DNA of 64,000 bases, taken from NCBI RefSeq assembly GCF_041245805.1, contig NZ_CP162490.1:124001-188000 (forward strand). The letters are read 5' to 3'. Made by a program: the position numbers and the translations under genes. The notes beneath the pieces were generated by a model that saw only the letters and a program-made list of their open reading frames with translations, made no database searches and was not told the origin of the DNA. This DNA is from Xanthomonas sp. DAR 34887 (lineage in GTDB: Bacteria; Pseudomonadota; Gammaproteobacteria; Xanthomonadales; Xanthomonadaceae). This document shows, piece after piece, positions 44,601 to 52,732 of this stretch; positions within the stretch are counted from its first letter, which is position 1, and each line of letters begins with the position of its first letter.

Positions 44601-45075
44601 CGCCGGCGAACGCACGGACTACGTGCGCTTCTTCGAAGACGAAGACGGACTCGGCCCGCATCCCATGCATGGCGATGCGATCGAACCGCTGCCGCAGGCG
44701 CAGGCGCAGGCGGCGCTGGCCGCGCTGCTGCGACTTTACCGGCAAGGCCTGCAGGCACCGCTGGCGTTCGCCCCGTACAGCGGCTGGAAGTATTACCAGG
44801 CCGCGCGCCACGACGATTTCGACAAGGCGATCAAGGACGCTGCCGCGCAGTGGCAGGCCAGCTTCGGCTGGAGCGAAGCGGACACGCCGGAACTGCGTCT
44901 GGTGCATCGCGGCCGCGATCCGTTCGCCGACGCGCAGCGCTTCGCCGACTTCGCCGCCACCAGCCACACGCTGTACTCGCTGCTCGAACGCGGCGCGGCC
45001 GACAGTACGCTGGATCCGGCGCGGCTGGCCGAAAGCTGGCGGCAGTGGCGTGGTGCGCAGGAGGACGCCGAATGA
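41662..45075 (+). CDS. recC: Exodeoxyribonuclease V subunit gamma (RecC)
   Basis: 1137 residues, close to E. coli RecC (1122). It begins RLYPSNALDTLAALLAEEL and contains EVVLIPQVAMRRWLQSTLA, LFAFAILNISPDVLRVLATQA, and, further on, GGISFGRMVPMRLLPFRVICLLGMNDGEFPRRDPAAGLNRL, which is strongly conserved in RecC. RecC holds the RecBCD complex, splits the DNA duplex and recognises Chi. It overlaps recB by 4 bases (ATGA) in the order recC-recB-recD. Confidence 0.95.
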   Translation: MHAPSAPDFRLYPSNALDTLAALLAEELRRPVPGQPLLAPEVVLIPQVAMRRWLQSTLAAAHGVAANLEFLTPGEFVARALDANLGPADDDLDMATTQWRLYAALQADLGHDAALAPLAGYLADGDTLKPWALAGELSTVFEKYQAWRRDWLLRWEGGADADDPQARLWRRIASGRQYRARRIGQYLDRYARADGPLPQGLPKRLFAFAILNISPDVLRVLATQARVGTLHFYLPTPTQGYWGDLQTLWQRRREDGAIDLFAAQVQENPLLQAWGAAGRDFMALVGDYEVVHPLAEIAVYADPLASGQRPLADGGLGDSLLRRMQSDLFHRRAPAAPPPLPQVNLADPSLQVHACHTRLRELQVLHDQLRALLDDPRFDPPLQPREIAVLSPDIDPYVPYLDAVFGGHGRDDALPYALADASPLASEPLADVFLTLLSLPLSRFGLHEILDLLASAPIAEAAGLDEAGLERLRGWLHAAGARWGLDAAHRHRHQAPVDDAYTWRFALDRLLLGHASGAEDDIAGVAPWPQLEGSALLALDTLLRLLRVLDRHQAMLAEPMTPADWRECLLGLLDALLPQAPSAPRAQRALERLRSVIDQFARDAARAEYAGKVPADVVRAHFAAVLGESDTRAPLLTGGISFGRMVPMRLLPFRVICLLGMNDGEFPRRDPAAGLNRLTAELGSARRRHGDRSTREDDRFLFLQLFASAQDAFYLSYLGADARDGTVREASVLVSELLASAAQYHADPKAIENLVVRHPLQPFAAAAFGALGEDGADPRRFSYRRQWRPAVDSLAGQRQALLPWVASTLPADAAAVQPSVSIDDLRRLFADPAGQFLRHRLGMRLPDPASEDSDLEPLLAPGSGLEQHDLQQQVLEAVLGGATDALYARLRARALLPSGPLGRRLLDERLRQLRPYAQAFAQWRGDAPAQSQRLQVHLDGVDLHGRLPGWYANGVGRVQVGAPSGRAAIRHGLEWLLLRAAGERTDYVRFFEDEDGLGPHPMHGDAIEPLPQAQAQAALAALLRLYRQGLQAPLAFAPYSGWKYYQAARHDDFDKAIKDAAAQWQASFGWSEADTPELRLVHRGRDPFADAQRFADFAATSHTLYSLLERGAADSTLDPARLAESWRQWRGAQEDAE

Positions 45076-48000
45076 GCGCCCCCACCCACGACCCGTATCT
45101 GACCTTGCCGCTGCGCGGCGTGCGCCTGATCGAGGCCAGCGCCGGCACCGGCAAGACCTTCACCCTGGCCACCCTGTTCACCCGGCTGGTGGTCGAGCGC
45201 GGCCTGCGCATCGGCCAGATCCTCGCCGTCACCTTCACCGAAGCCGCCACCCAGGAACTGCGCCGGCGCATCCGCGAGCGCCTGGCGCTGGCGGCGACGC
45301 TGGTGCCCGACACCGCCCCGCCTCCTGTAGGAGCGGCTTCAGCCGCGACAGAGATCCGAGGCGCCCAGGCAACCGAGATCGCCGACGACCTGTCGCGGCT
45401 GAAGCCGCTCCTACAGGACGCGCCAGACGCCTTGCTCACCCGCGCGATCCTCGAGGCGCATCTGCACGCCAGCGACGAAACCCCCGCCGCGCTGCGCCGC
45501 CGCCTGCAGCAGGCGGTGGAGGAGATCGACCTCGCCGCCATCTTTACCATCCATGGCTTCTGCGCACGCGTCCTGCGCGAGCACGCGCTGGAGAGCGGCC
45601 AGACCTTCGCCGCGCCCGAGCTGCTGGCCAACGACCGCGAGCTGCTCGGCGAAGTCGCTGCCGACCTGTGGCGCCTGCGCGCCGCCGACGCGACGATGGC
45701 CGAAGACCTGGTCGCGCTGTGGCCGGGTGGACCCGACGCACTGGCCAGCGACCTGCGCCAGTTGGTGCGGCATCCGCAACTGCTGCCCGCAGCACCGGTC
45801 TTGGCCGACGATGTCGCCGCGACGGCGCAGCAGGTGCAGGTCGCGGCCGCCGCGCTCGCCGCCGCGTTCCACGCGCACGGCACCGCATTCTTCGAAGCGA
45901 TCGCCGCCGCCATCGAAGACGGCGTGCTGAGCAAGGTCAGCTACAGGCCGGAATGGCTGGCGTCGCTGTGGCACTGGTGCGAAAGCTTCGCCGCCGCACC
46001 TGCGGCCGGCTTCCCGCCGCATGCCAAACTGATCAAGCTCACCGCGACGGAACTGGCGTCCGGCACCAACAAGAAATTCGTCGGGCGCACGCCGACCTCG
46101 CCGCTGAGCCATGCCGTGGACGGGTATCTGGCCGCGCTGGCGCGATTGGAAGAAGCGCGCGCCAGGCGCCGCATCCGCCTGCTGCATGCGCTGCGCGACG
46201 ATGCGGTCGAACGGCTGAGCTTGCTCAAGCGCCAGCGCCGCGTGCAGACCTATGACGATCTGGTCGATGGCGTCGCCCACGCCTTGCGCCCCGACAGTCC
46301 GCAGGCCGAAGCGCTGGCGCGGCAGCTGCGCGCGCAATACGCCATCGCGCTGGTGGACGAATTCCAGGACACCGACGATCGCCAGTGGGCGATCTTCTCC
46401 AACGTGTTCGGCGAAGGCGAGCTGGCGCGCAAGGCGCGGCTGGAACCTGCGTTGTTCGTGATCGGCGATCCCAAGCAGGCGATCTACGGCTTCCGCGGTG
46501 GCGACGTGCAGACCTACCTGGCCGCGGCCGCCGACGCCGAACCGGCGCCGCCGCTCGGCCACAACTTCCGCTCGCGCCCCGCGCTGCTGGCGGCGATCGA
46601 TGCGCTGTACGCGCAGGCCGGCTATGCGCAGGCGTTCCTGACCGACGGCATCGCCTTCCATCCGGTGCAGCCCGGCAGCAAGCGCCACGACACCGAGCTG
46701 CAGCGCGATGGCGTCACCGCGCCGGCGCTCACCCTGTGGCAGGCGCCGCAACCGCCGCTACCGGACAAGGGCAAGCCCAAACCGTGGAGCGCCGGGCGCG
46801 CACGCGCGCTGTGCACCGCCGCCTGCGTCGCCGCCATCCGCGACTGGCTCGCGGGCGGCCGCGCCGGTACCGCAACGCTTGGCGGCCGCGCGGTGCAGGC
46901 CGGCGACATCGCGGTGCTGGTGCGCAGCCATGGCGAGGCCACGCGCATCCAGCAAGCGCTGGGCGCGGTCGGCATTCCCGCCGTGGCCGCCGGCAGGCAG
47001 AGCCTGTTCGCCACCGACGAAGCGCTGGAACTGCTGACCCTGTTGCAGGCGCTGCTCGACCCGGGCGACGACAGCCGCCTGCGTGCGGCGCTGGCGACGG
47101 TGCTGATCGGCGAAGACGCCGCCGCGATCGCCGCGCTCGAACACAACGGCGATCGTCACCGCCGTTGGCAACAGCAGGCGCTGGACTGGCGCGAGCGCTG
47201 GCAGCGCGGCGGCCCGCTGGCGCTGATCGGCGATCTCGGCGCCGCGCACGCGCAGCGCCTGCTGGCGCTGGTCGATGGCGAGCGCCGCCTGACCAACTAC
47301 CTGCAACTGGCCGAAGCGCTGCAGGAAGCCGACACCCGCGCGCTCGGCACGCACGGCCTGGTCGATTGGCTGGCGCGGCGCATCGCCAATGCCGACGACA
47401 GCGACGAGACCCAGCAACTGCGCCTGGAATCGGACGCGCGCCGGGTGCAGATCGTGACCCTGCACAAGAGCAAGGGCCTGGAATATCCACTGGTGTTCCT
47501 GCCCTACGTCGGCATCGGCCGCAGCGACCGCGGCGCCGGCCGCCACTGCGTCGTGCACGCGCCGCCGCTCGGCCGTCAGTTGCACTGGAACACGTCGAAG
47601 TGGAGCGGAGGCAAAGACGATCCGGCCTGGAGCGCCGCCGAGGCGGCGTGGAAGCAGGAACAGCGCGCCGAGGACGCGCGCCTGCTCTACGTCGGCCTGA
47701 CCCGCGCCGAGCACGCGCTGTGGATCGCCACCGGTCCGTTCCACCAGCACGAGCGCACCGCACTGGCGGCGATGGTCGGCGACCCGGACACCTTGCGGGC
47801 CGCGGCGGCGGAGGGCGCCATCGCCATCGACACGACGGTGCCGCCGGCGACCCTGCCGCGCTTGCCGGCGGCCGAGGAAATCCAGGTGCCGCCGGCGCGC
47901 GTGGCGCAGCGGCATGTCGTGCCGGAGTGGTGGGTCTACAGCTTCACCCAGTTGGCCAACGCCGATGCCGGCGCCGCCGCCGACCCGATGGCCAGCGCCA

Positions 48001-48884
48001 CCGTGGTCGGCAGCGGCGGCAGCGACGAGCCCGCCGCCAGCGACGCCGTGCCGACGACGCTGGACGTGGAAGCGTTCGACCGCCGTTTCACCGGCAACCG
48101 CTTCGGCGTGGCCATGCACGACGTGTTCGAGCGTTGCGACTTCGCCGCCTGGCGCGATTGGCGTCCTGGGCAGCCGGCACCGGACGGGCAGGCCGCGGCC
48201 ATCGTCGAAGCCCTGCAGCGCGGCGGCTACGCGCAGGACGAACTGGAGGACGGCGCCGCCATGCTCACCGCCCTGGTCGGCCACACCCTCACCGTCGCCT
48301 TGCCCGAAGGCACGCGCCTGGCCGCGGTGCCCGAACCGCAGCGCCGCAACGAAATGGAATTCCACTTCGCCATGCGGCCCACCCGCGTCGAGGCGCTGCT
48401 GGCGCTGCTGCACCGCTTCGGCGTGGTCGGCGAGCGCCAGGCCTTCGGCGCGCGGCAGCGCCTGGAAGGGCTGATGACCGGCCTGATCGATCTCACCTAC
48501 CAGCACGACGGGCGCTGGTACGTGCTCGACTACAAATCCAACCGCCTGCCCAGCTACGACGCCGACGCCCTGGCGCGGGCGATGGCGCACAGCGAATACG
48601 AACTGCAGGCGCTGATCTACACCGTCGCGCTGCACCGCTGGCTGCGTTTCCGCCTGGGCGACACCTACGACTACGCCCGCGACTTCGGCGGCGTGCGCTA
48701 CCTGTTCTGCCGCGGCCTGGACGCCACCCGCGACCCCTCCCCAGGCGTCCACGCCTGGCGCTTCGACCCCGACCTGGTCGCGTCCGTCGACGCCATGTTC
48801 GCCGGCGCCGCTTTAGAGCCCCTCTCCCCTCGGGAGAGGGGTTGGGGTGAGGGTACGTCCGCCCACGGAGCCCCAACCCCGTGA
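45072..48884 (+). CDS. recB: Exodeoxyribonuclease V subunit beta (RecB) with repeat-derived insertions
   Basis: 1270 residues, about 90 longer than E. coli RecB. Walker A EASAGTGKTFTLA lies at 21-33, with motif AVTFTEAATQELRRR, VFTIHGFC-type AIFTIHGFCARVL, DEFQDTDDRQWAIF and IVTLHKSKGLEYPLVFLPY. The C-terminal nuclease motif GLIDLTYQHDGRWYVLDYKSN (about 1137-1157) keeps both aspartates and the lysine. Two odd parts exist: residues about 85-115 (PVGAASAATE...LSRLKPLLQ) are encoded by a REP doublet in frame, and the last 20 or so residues (EPLSPRERGWGEGTSAHGAP) by a type A repeat. The enzyme should still work, but this is inference. Confidence 0.93.
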   Translation: MSAPTHDPYLTLPLRGVRLIEASAGTGKTFTLATLFTRLVVERGLRIGQILAVTFTEAATQELRRRIRERLALAATLVPDTAPPPVGAASAATEIRGAQATEIADDLSRLKPLLQDAPDALLTRAILEAHLHASDETPAALRRRLQQAVEEIDLAAIFTIHGFCARVLREHALESGQTFAAPELLANDRELLGEVAADLWRLRAADATMAEDLVALWPGGPDALASDLRQLVRHPQLLPAAPVLADDVAATAQQVQVAAAALAAAFHAHGTAFFEAIAAAIEDGVLSKVSYRPEWLASLWHWCESFAAAPAAGFPPHAKLIKLTATELASGTNKKFVGRTPTSPLSHAVDGYLAALARLEEARARRRIRLLHALRDDAVERLSLLKRQRRVQTYDDLVDGVAHALRPDSPQAEALARQLRAQYAIALVDEFQDTDDRQWAIFSNVFGEGELARKARLEPALFVIGDPKQAIYGFRGGDVQTYLAAAADAEPAPPLGHNFRSRPALLAAIDALYAQAGYAQAFLTDGIAFHPVQPGSKRHDTELQRDGVTAPALTLWQAPQPPLPDKGKPKPWSAGRARALCTAACVAAIRDWLAGGRAGTATLGGRAVQAGDIAVLVRSHGEATRIQQALGAVGIPAVAAGRQSLFATDEALELLTLLQALLDPGDDSRLRAALATVLIGEDAAAIAALEHNGDRHRRWQQQALDWRERWQRGGPLALIGDLGAAHAQRLLALVDGERRLTNYLQLAEALQEADTRALGTHGLVDWLARRIANADDSDETQQLRLESDARRVQIVTLHKSKGLEYPLVFLPYVGIGRSDRGAGRHCVVHAPPLGRQLHWNTSKWSGGKDDPAWSAAEAAWKQEQRAEDARLLYVGLTRAEHALWIATGPFHQHERTALAAMVGDPDTLRAAAAEGAIAIDTTVPPATLPRLPAAEEIQVPPARVAQRHVVPEWWVYSFTQLANADAGAAADPMASATVVGSGGSDEPAASDAVPTTLDVEAFDRRFTGNRFGVAMHDVFERCDFAAWRDWRPGQPAPDGQAAAIVEALQRGGYAQDELEDGAAMLTALVGHTLTVALPEGTRLAAVPEPQRRNEMEFHFAMRPTRVEALLALLHRFGVVGERQAFGARQRLEGLMTGLIDLTYQHDGRWYVLDYKSNRLPSYDADALARAMAHSEYELQALIYTVALHRWLRFRLGDTYDYARDFGGVRYLFCRGLDATRDPSPGVHAWRFDPDLVASVDAMFAGAALEPLSPRERGWGEGTSAHGAPTP
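45326..45415. repeat. REPIN (inverted REP pair) inside recB, in frame
   Basis: Two 25-bp REP copies in inverted orientation, 45326-45350 and 45391-45415, perfectly complementary and separated by 40 bases. Total length 90 bp, a multiple of three, with no stop in the recB frame. It encodes VGAASAATE and its partner LSRLKPLLQ, peptides that mark REP translation in this group. Confidence 0.92.
48819..48856 (+). repeat. Palindromic repeat type A at the 3' end of recB
   Basis: CCCCTCTCCCCTCGGGAGAG followed by GGGTTGGGGTGAGGGTAC, identical in form to intergenic copies at 16202 and 40308. It encodes the RecB C-terminal extension PLSPRERGWGEGT. Confidence 0.85.
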
Positions 48885-50908
48885 ACCAGCCCAACCTCCT
48901 GACCGCACTGCACCGCAGCGGCACCCTGCGCACGCTCGACCACGCCTTCGCGCAAACCCTCAGCCGCCTGGACCCTGAAACCCCCGACCTGGTCCTGTCC
49001 GCCGCCGCCCTGGCCTCGCTCGCCGTCGCCAGCGGCCATGCCGGCCTGGATCCGGCCCGCGGCCAGGTCCTGCTCGACCCGCGCGATGGCCCGCCGCCCA
49101 CGCTGCCCGACCCGAGCGACTGGCAACGCGCCCTGTCCGCCTCGCGCTGGATCGCCCAACCCGCGCCGGAGGAACCAGCGGCCGCCGACTGCCCGCTGGT
49201 GCTGGAACACGGCCTGCTCTACCTGCGCCGCTACCGCGAATACGAGCGCCGCCTGGCGCAGGGCCTGCGCCGCCTCGCCGCGCAACCGCTGCCGGCCTTC
49301 GACGTCGCCGCGCTCGCTCCTCTGTTCGCGCAGCTGTTTCCAAACGCAGCCGCTTTCCCTCTCCCCCCGGCGACCGAAGGAAGTCCCCGTGGGAGAGAGG
49401 GTGCCCGAAGGGCGGGTGAGGGTACGTCCGCCGCCGACCAACCCACCGACCACCAAGCCCGAGCCGCCGCACTCGCCCTGCGCCGCGCCTTGCTGCTGGT
49501 CACCGGCGGCCCCGGTACCGGCAAGACCACCACCATCGCGCGCCTGCTGCTGCTGCGCATCGCGCAAGCGCAGGCCAGCGGCGCGGCTGCTCTGCGCATC
49601 GCCCTGGCCGCTCCCACCGGCCGCGCCGCCGAGCGCATGGCCGAAAGCCTGCGCGCCGCCGTGGCGCGCGCGCTCGACAACGGCATCGACCCGGCCCTGG
49701 CCGCGGCACTACCTGCCGGCGCCAGCACCCTGCACCGCCTGCTCGGCGTGATCCCCGACCTGCCGCGCTTCCGCCACGACGCCGACAACCCGCTGCCGTT
49801 CGACCTGATCGTGGTCGACGAGGCCTCGATGGTCGACCTGCCGCTGATGTGCAAACTGGTCGAAGCCGTCGCCGACGGCACCCAGCTGATCCTGCTCGGC
49901 GACGCCGACCAACTGCCTTCGGTCGAAGCCGGCGACGTGCTCGCCGCGATCCTGCAGGCCGCCGGCCCCGGCGAGGCGCTGCAGCCGGACGACGCGCAAG
50001 CGCTGCAGCCGTTGCTCGGCCACACCCGCAGCGACACCCACAGCGGCGGACTCGCCGGCCACCGCGTGCACCTGCTGCGCGGCTACCGCCAGGCGCAGGG
50101 CTTCGCACTGGCCCCGCTGGCCGACGCCGTGCGCGCCGGCGACGCCGACACCGCGCTCGCCCTGCTGCGCAACGGCGAGCTGGCCGGCGTGCACTTCCAC
50201 GAAGACAGCGAGGATCCGCTCGCCGCCCGCCGCGATGCCTTGCTCGCGCACTGGCGCGCGCTGGCCGCCACCGAAGATCCCGCGGCCGCCCTGCGCGACG
50301 CCGCGCGGCTGCGCCTGCTCACCGCCGTGCGCGCGGGCGCGCAAGGCGCGCGCGGCCTCAACGCGCGCATCGAACAACTGCTGGCCGACAGCGGCAGCGG
50401 CGCCCGCCGCCTCGGCGCCGCCGCGCCCTGGTTCCACGGCCGTCTGCTGCTGATCACCGAAAACAGCTATCGCCATGGCCTGTTCAACGGCGATGTCGGC
50501 ATTTGTTTGAGAGATGCGCAAGGCGCCTTGGTCGCCTGGTTCGAAGGCGAGGGCGATGGCCAGGTCCGCGGCTTCCACCCCGCTGCGCTGCCCGCGCACG
50601 AAAGCGCCTTCGCCATGACCGTGCACAAGGCGCAGGGCAGCGAGTTCGACGAGGTCTGGCTGCAACTGCCCACCCGCGACGCGCGCGTGCTCAGCCGCGA
50701 ACTGGTCTACACCGGCATCACCCGCGCCCGGCAGACCCTGCACCTGGCCGCCAGCGAAGCCGTGCTGCGCGCGGCGCTGGCGCGGCATGCGGCGCGGATC
50801 TCGGGGCTGGCGTGGCGGTTGGGTGGGGTGGAACGGGTGTCCGCACCGCCAGCGTCAGCGTTTCAGACGGAAGGCCAGTCGCCCCCTGTCCAAGGCGCGT
50901 TGTTCTAG
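48881..50908 (+). CDS. recD: Exodeoxyribonuclease V subunit alpha (RecD)
   Basis: 675 residues from GTG 48881, overlapping the recB stop (GTGA). The N-terminal domain ends near FPNAAAF (about 160). A repeat-derived insertion follows (PLPPATEGSPRGREGARRAGEGTSA), then the helicase domain with Walker A LLLVTGGPGTGKTTTIARLL near 209, VDEASMVDLPLM, LLGDADQLPSVEAGDVL and TVHKAQGSEFDEV. RecD is the fast 5'-3' helicase of RecBCD. E. coli RecD is 608 residues, so part of the extra length is the repeat. Other lineages differ here too. Confidence 0.94.
   Translation: MNQPNLLTALHRSGTLRTLDHAFAQTLSRLDPETPDLVLSAAALASLAVASGHAGLDPARGQVLLDPRDGPPPTLPDPSDWQRALSASRWIAQPAPEEPAAADCPLVLEHGLLYLRRYREYERRLAQGLRRLAAQPLPAFDVAALAPLFAQLFPNAAAFPLPPATEGSPRGREGARRAGEGTSAADQPTDHQARAAALALRRALLLVTGGPGTGKTTTIARLLLLRIAQAQASGAAALRIALAAPTGRAAERMAESLRAAVARALDNGIDPALAAALPAGASTLHRLLGVIPDLPRFRHDADNPLPFDLIVVDEASMVDLPLMCKLVEAVADGTQLILLGDADQLPSVEAGDVLAAILQAAGPGEALQPDDAQALQPLLGHTRSDTHSGGLAGHRVHLLRGYRQAQGFALAPLADAVRAGDADTALALLRNGELAGVHFHEDSEDPLAARRDALLAHWRALAATEDPAAALRDAARLRLLTAVRAGAQGARGLNARIEQLLADSGSGARRLGAAAPWFHGRLLLITENSYRHGLFNGDVGICLRDAQGALVAWFEGEGDGQVRGFHPAALPAHESAFAMTVHKAQGSEFDEVWLQLPTRDARVLSRELVYTGITRARQTLHLAASEAVLRAALARHAARISGLAWRLGGVERVSAPPASAFQTEGQSPPVQGALF
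49356..49427 (+). repeat. Palindromic repeat (type B variant) inside recD, in frame
   Basis: CTCTCCCCCCGGCGACCGAAG ... CCGTGGGAGAGAGGGTGCCC then GAAGGGCGGGTGAGGGTACG resembles the intergenic type B copies with an expanded loop. It lies between the N-terminal and helicase domains of RecD and adds roughly 24 residues without breaking the frame. Confidence 0.75.
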
Positions 50909-51252
50909 CCCAGTCGCGCGACCACAACGCTGTTTCGATCCGCGGCTGTTCCTTTTTCATGCGGCTTTTCCTTCTCCCGTTGGGGGAAGGTGCCCCGCAG
51001 GGGCGGATGAGGGTACGGGCGAAGCCTCGCGCTCCCAAGCACTGCGAATCGCTTTCGCGCCGGACCCTCACCCCAACCCCTCTCCCGAGGGGAGAGGGGC
51101 TCGGCTATTCCTTTCTCCCGTCGGGACCATGGCCCCCGTTTCGGGGGAAGGTGCCCGCAGGGGCGGATGAGGTCTGTCGTTCGAATAAGCCGCGGAAAGC
51201 ATCCTGCATCGCCATGTAGGCAGGCAGGCCGCCGCCTTCCTGCAGCCAGCTC
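50909..51252. other. Intergenic repeat cluster after recD
   Basis: About 340 bases without a gene. It holds a type B repeat at 50970-51020, a reversed type A repeat at 51064-51101 and another type B copy at 51112-51172. It lies between the convergent recD and SDR genes. Confidence 0.75.
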
Positions 51253-51999
51253 CTAGACCGCCATGACCCCGCCATCGACGAACAGCTCGTGCCCGGCGAC
51301 GAACCTGGCCGCGTCCGAGGCCAGGAACAGCACCGCCTCGGCAATCTCCTCCGAGCTACCGAGGCGGCCGAACGGGATCATCTGCTTGAAGGCATCCTCG
51401 GCGCCTGCGTTCCGCTCCAGATAGGTCTGCATCGCCGGCGTGTGGACCATGCCGGGTGAAATCACGTTCACGCGGATGCCGCGGTCCTTCAGGTCGGTGG
51501 TCCAGGTACGCGCCAGGGAGCGGATGGCCGCCTTCGTCGCGCTGTAAATGGACAGCCCGCCGATGCCCGTGCTGCCCGCCACGGAGCCGGCCAGGATCAC
51601 GGCGCCACCGGTCGTCATCAGCGGCAGCGCCTTCTGCACGGTGAAGACGGTGCCCTTGACGTTGGTCGTCAGCAAGCGCTCCAGGTGCGCCTCGTCGATC
51701 TCGCCGAGCGCGGCGGACTCGGACACGCCGGCGTTGGCGAAGACGACATCCAGCCGGCCGTGATCCCGCTGGATGCGTGCGTACAGCCGGTCCATGTCCT
51801 GTGGCACGCCGACATCGCCCTGCACGCCCACGGCGCCGCGGCCGATCTCCGCCACGGCCGCGTCCAGCCGCTCCTGCCGCCGTCCGGTGATGTAGACCTG
51901 CGCGCCCTCGGCCGCGAACGCCTGCGCCGTCACCAGCCCGATGCCGTCGGTGCCACCGGTGATCGCGACGACCTTGCCCTCGAATCGATTGCTGCTCAT
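51253..51999 (-). CDS. SDR family oxidoreductase
   Basis: 248 residues from ATG 51999. Classical short-chain dehydrogenase: GGTDGIGLVTAQAF glycine motif near residue 14 (TGxxxGxG), FANAGVSES (NNAG-type), serine in ILAGSVAGS, YSATKAAIRSL with the catalytic YxxxK, and SPGMVHTP. The C-terminus (LFVDGGVMAV) is typical. Cofactor and substrate unknown. It is divergent from a TetR-family gene with two operator-like palindromes between, so the regulator probably controls it. Confidence 0.92.
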   Translation of the reverse strand: MSSNRFEGKVVAITGGTDGIGLVTAQAFAAEGAQVYITGRRQERLDAAVAEIGRGAVGVQGDVGVPQDMDRLYARIQRDHGRLDVVFANAGVSESAALGEIDEAHLERLLTTNVKGTVFTVQKALPLMTTGGAVILAGSVAGSTGIGGLSIYSATKAAIRSLARTWTTDLKDRGIRVNVISPGMVHTPAMQTYLERNAGAEDAFKQMIPFGRLGSSEEIAEAVLFLASDAARFVAGHELFVDGGVMAV

Positions 52000-52015
52000 C
52001 TCGTGCCCTTCTGTA

Positions 52016-52058
52016 TAAGTGGAGGATTGCTCCACTTAGTATATGGAGGTAGCCTCCG
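52016..52058. promoter_or_regulatory. Twin TetR-type operators between the SDR and TetR genes
   Basis: TAAGTGGAG GATTG CTCCACTTA at 52016-52038 is a perfect 9-bp dyad. A second, related palindrome, TGGAGGTAGCCTCCG, lies about 52044-52058. Both share the TGGAG...CTCC core and sit in the short divergent region, fitting TetR dimer binding that represses both genes. Confidence 0.65.
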
Positions 52059-52070
52059 TTTCCACAAGCC

Positions 52071-52646
52071 ATGCCGAAAGAGCCCGCGTTGACGACCGAT
52101 ACCCCCTTGCGTGCCGATGCCCAGCGCAACCGCGAGCGCTTGCTCGCCGCGGCCGAGGAGGTGTTCCTGGAGCGCGGCGCCGAGGCGTCGATGGAAGACG
52201 TCGCCAAGCGCGCCGGTGTCGGCATCGGGACGCTCTACCGCCGCTTCCCCACGCGCGAGTCGCTGTTCGCCGCGGCCTACAGCGCGCGCTTCCTGTCGCT
52301 CGCCGCGGCCAGCCACGCACGCGCCGGCACGCTCGATCCATTGGCCGCGCTGCGCCTGTATCTGGAGGACCTGGTGCTGCACACCAGCGTCTACCGCGGG
52401 CTTGCCGCTTCGCTCGGCGCGATGCTGCAGAGCGGTACGCCGGGATGCGATGCCATCGGCAAGGAGGGACGGCGGCTGCTGCGGCTCGGGCAGAAATCCG
52501 GCGTCGTCCGCCGCGATGTCAGCTTCGACGATCTCGTCGCCGTGGCCATGGCGACCTCGCTGGTCACCGAGCAGCTGGAAAGGCCGAAGGCGCGCATCGC
52601 GCACCTGATCGGGCTGTTCCTCGGTGGGATCGAAGCGCGCGACTAG
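52071..52646 (+). CDS. TetR family transcriptional regulator
   Basis: 191 residues. The TetR HTH is clear: NRERLLAAAEEVFLERGAEASMEDVAKRAGVGIGTLYRRFPTRESLFAAAY, about residues 20-70. The C-terminal ligand domain (LAALRLYLEDLVLHTSVYRGLAASLGAML...) is diverse in the family. Divergent from the SDR gene with shared operators. Ligand unknown. Confidence 0.92.
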   Translation: MPKEPALTTDTPLRADAQRNRERLLAAAEEVFLERGAEASMEDVAKRAGVGIGTLYRRFPTRESLFAAAYSARFLSLAAASHARAGTLDPLAALRLYLEDLVLHTSVYRGLAASLGAMLQSGTPGCDAIGKEGRRLLRLGQKSGVVRRDVSFDDLVAVAMATSLVTEQLERPKARIAHLIGLFLGGIEARD

Positions 52647-52732
52647 CTGCTGGGGGCGAGAGTCGCCCTTAGGCTATCCGCTGATAACCAATGCAGCGCA
52701 ACACCGTGCGCGCGCGATGCCGGCCGAAACGC

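Noticed and set aside
46758..48752. A 664-codon antisense frame in recB
   Set aside because: Shadow of the recB codon pattern with no domain content.
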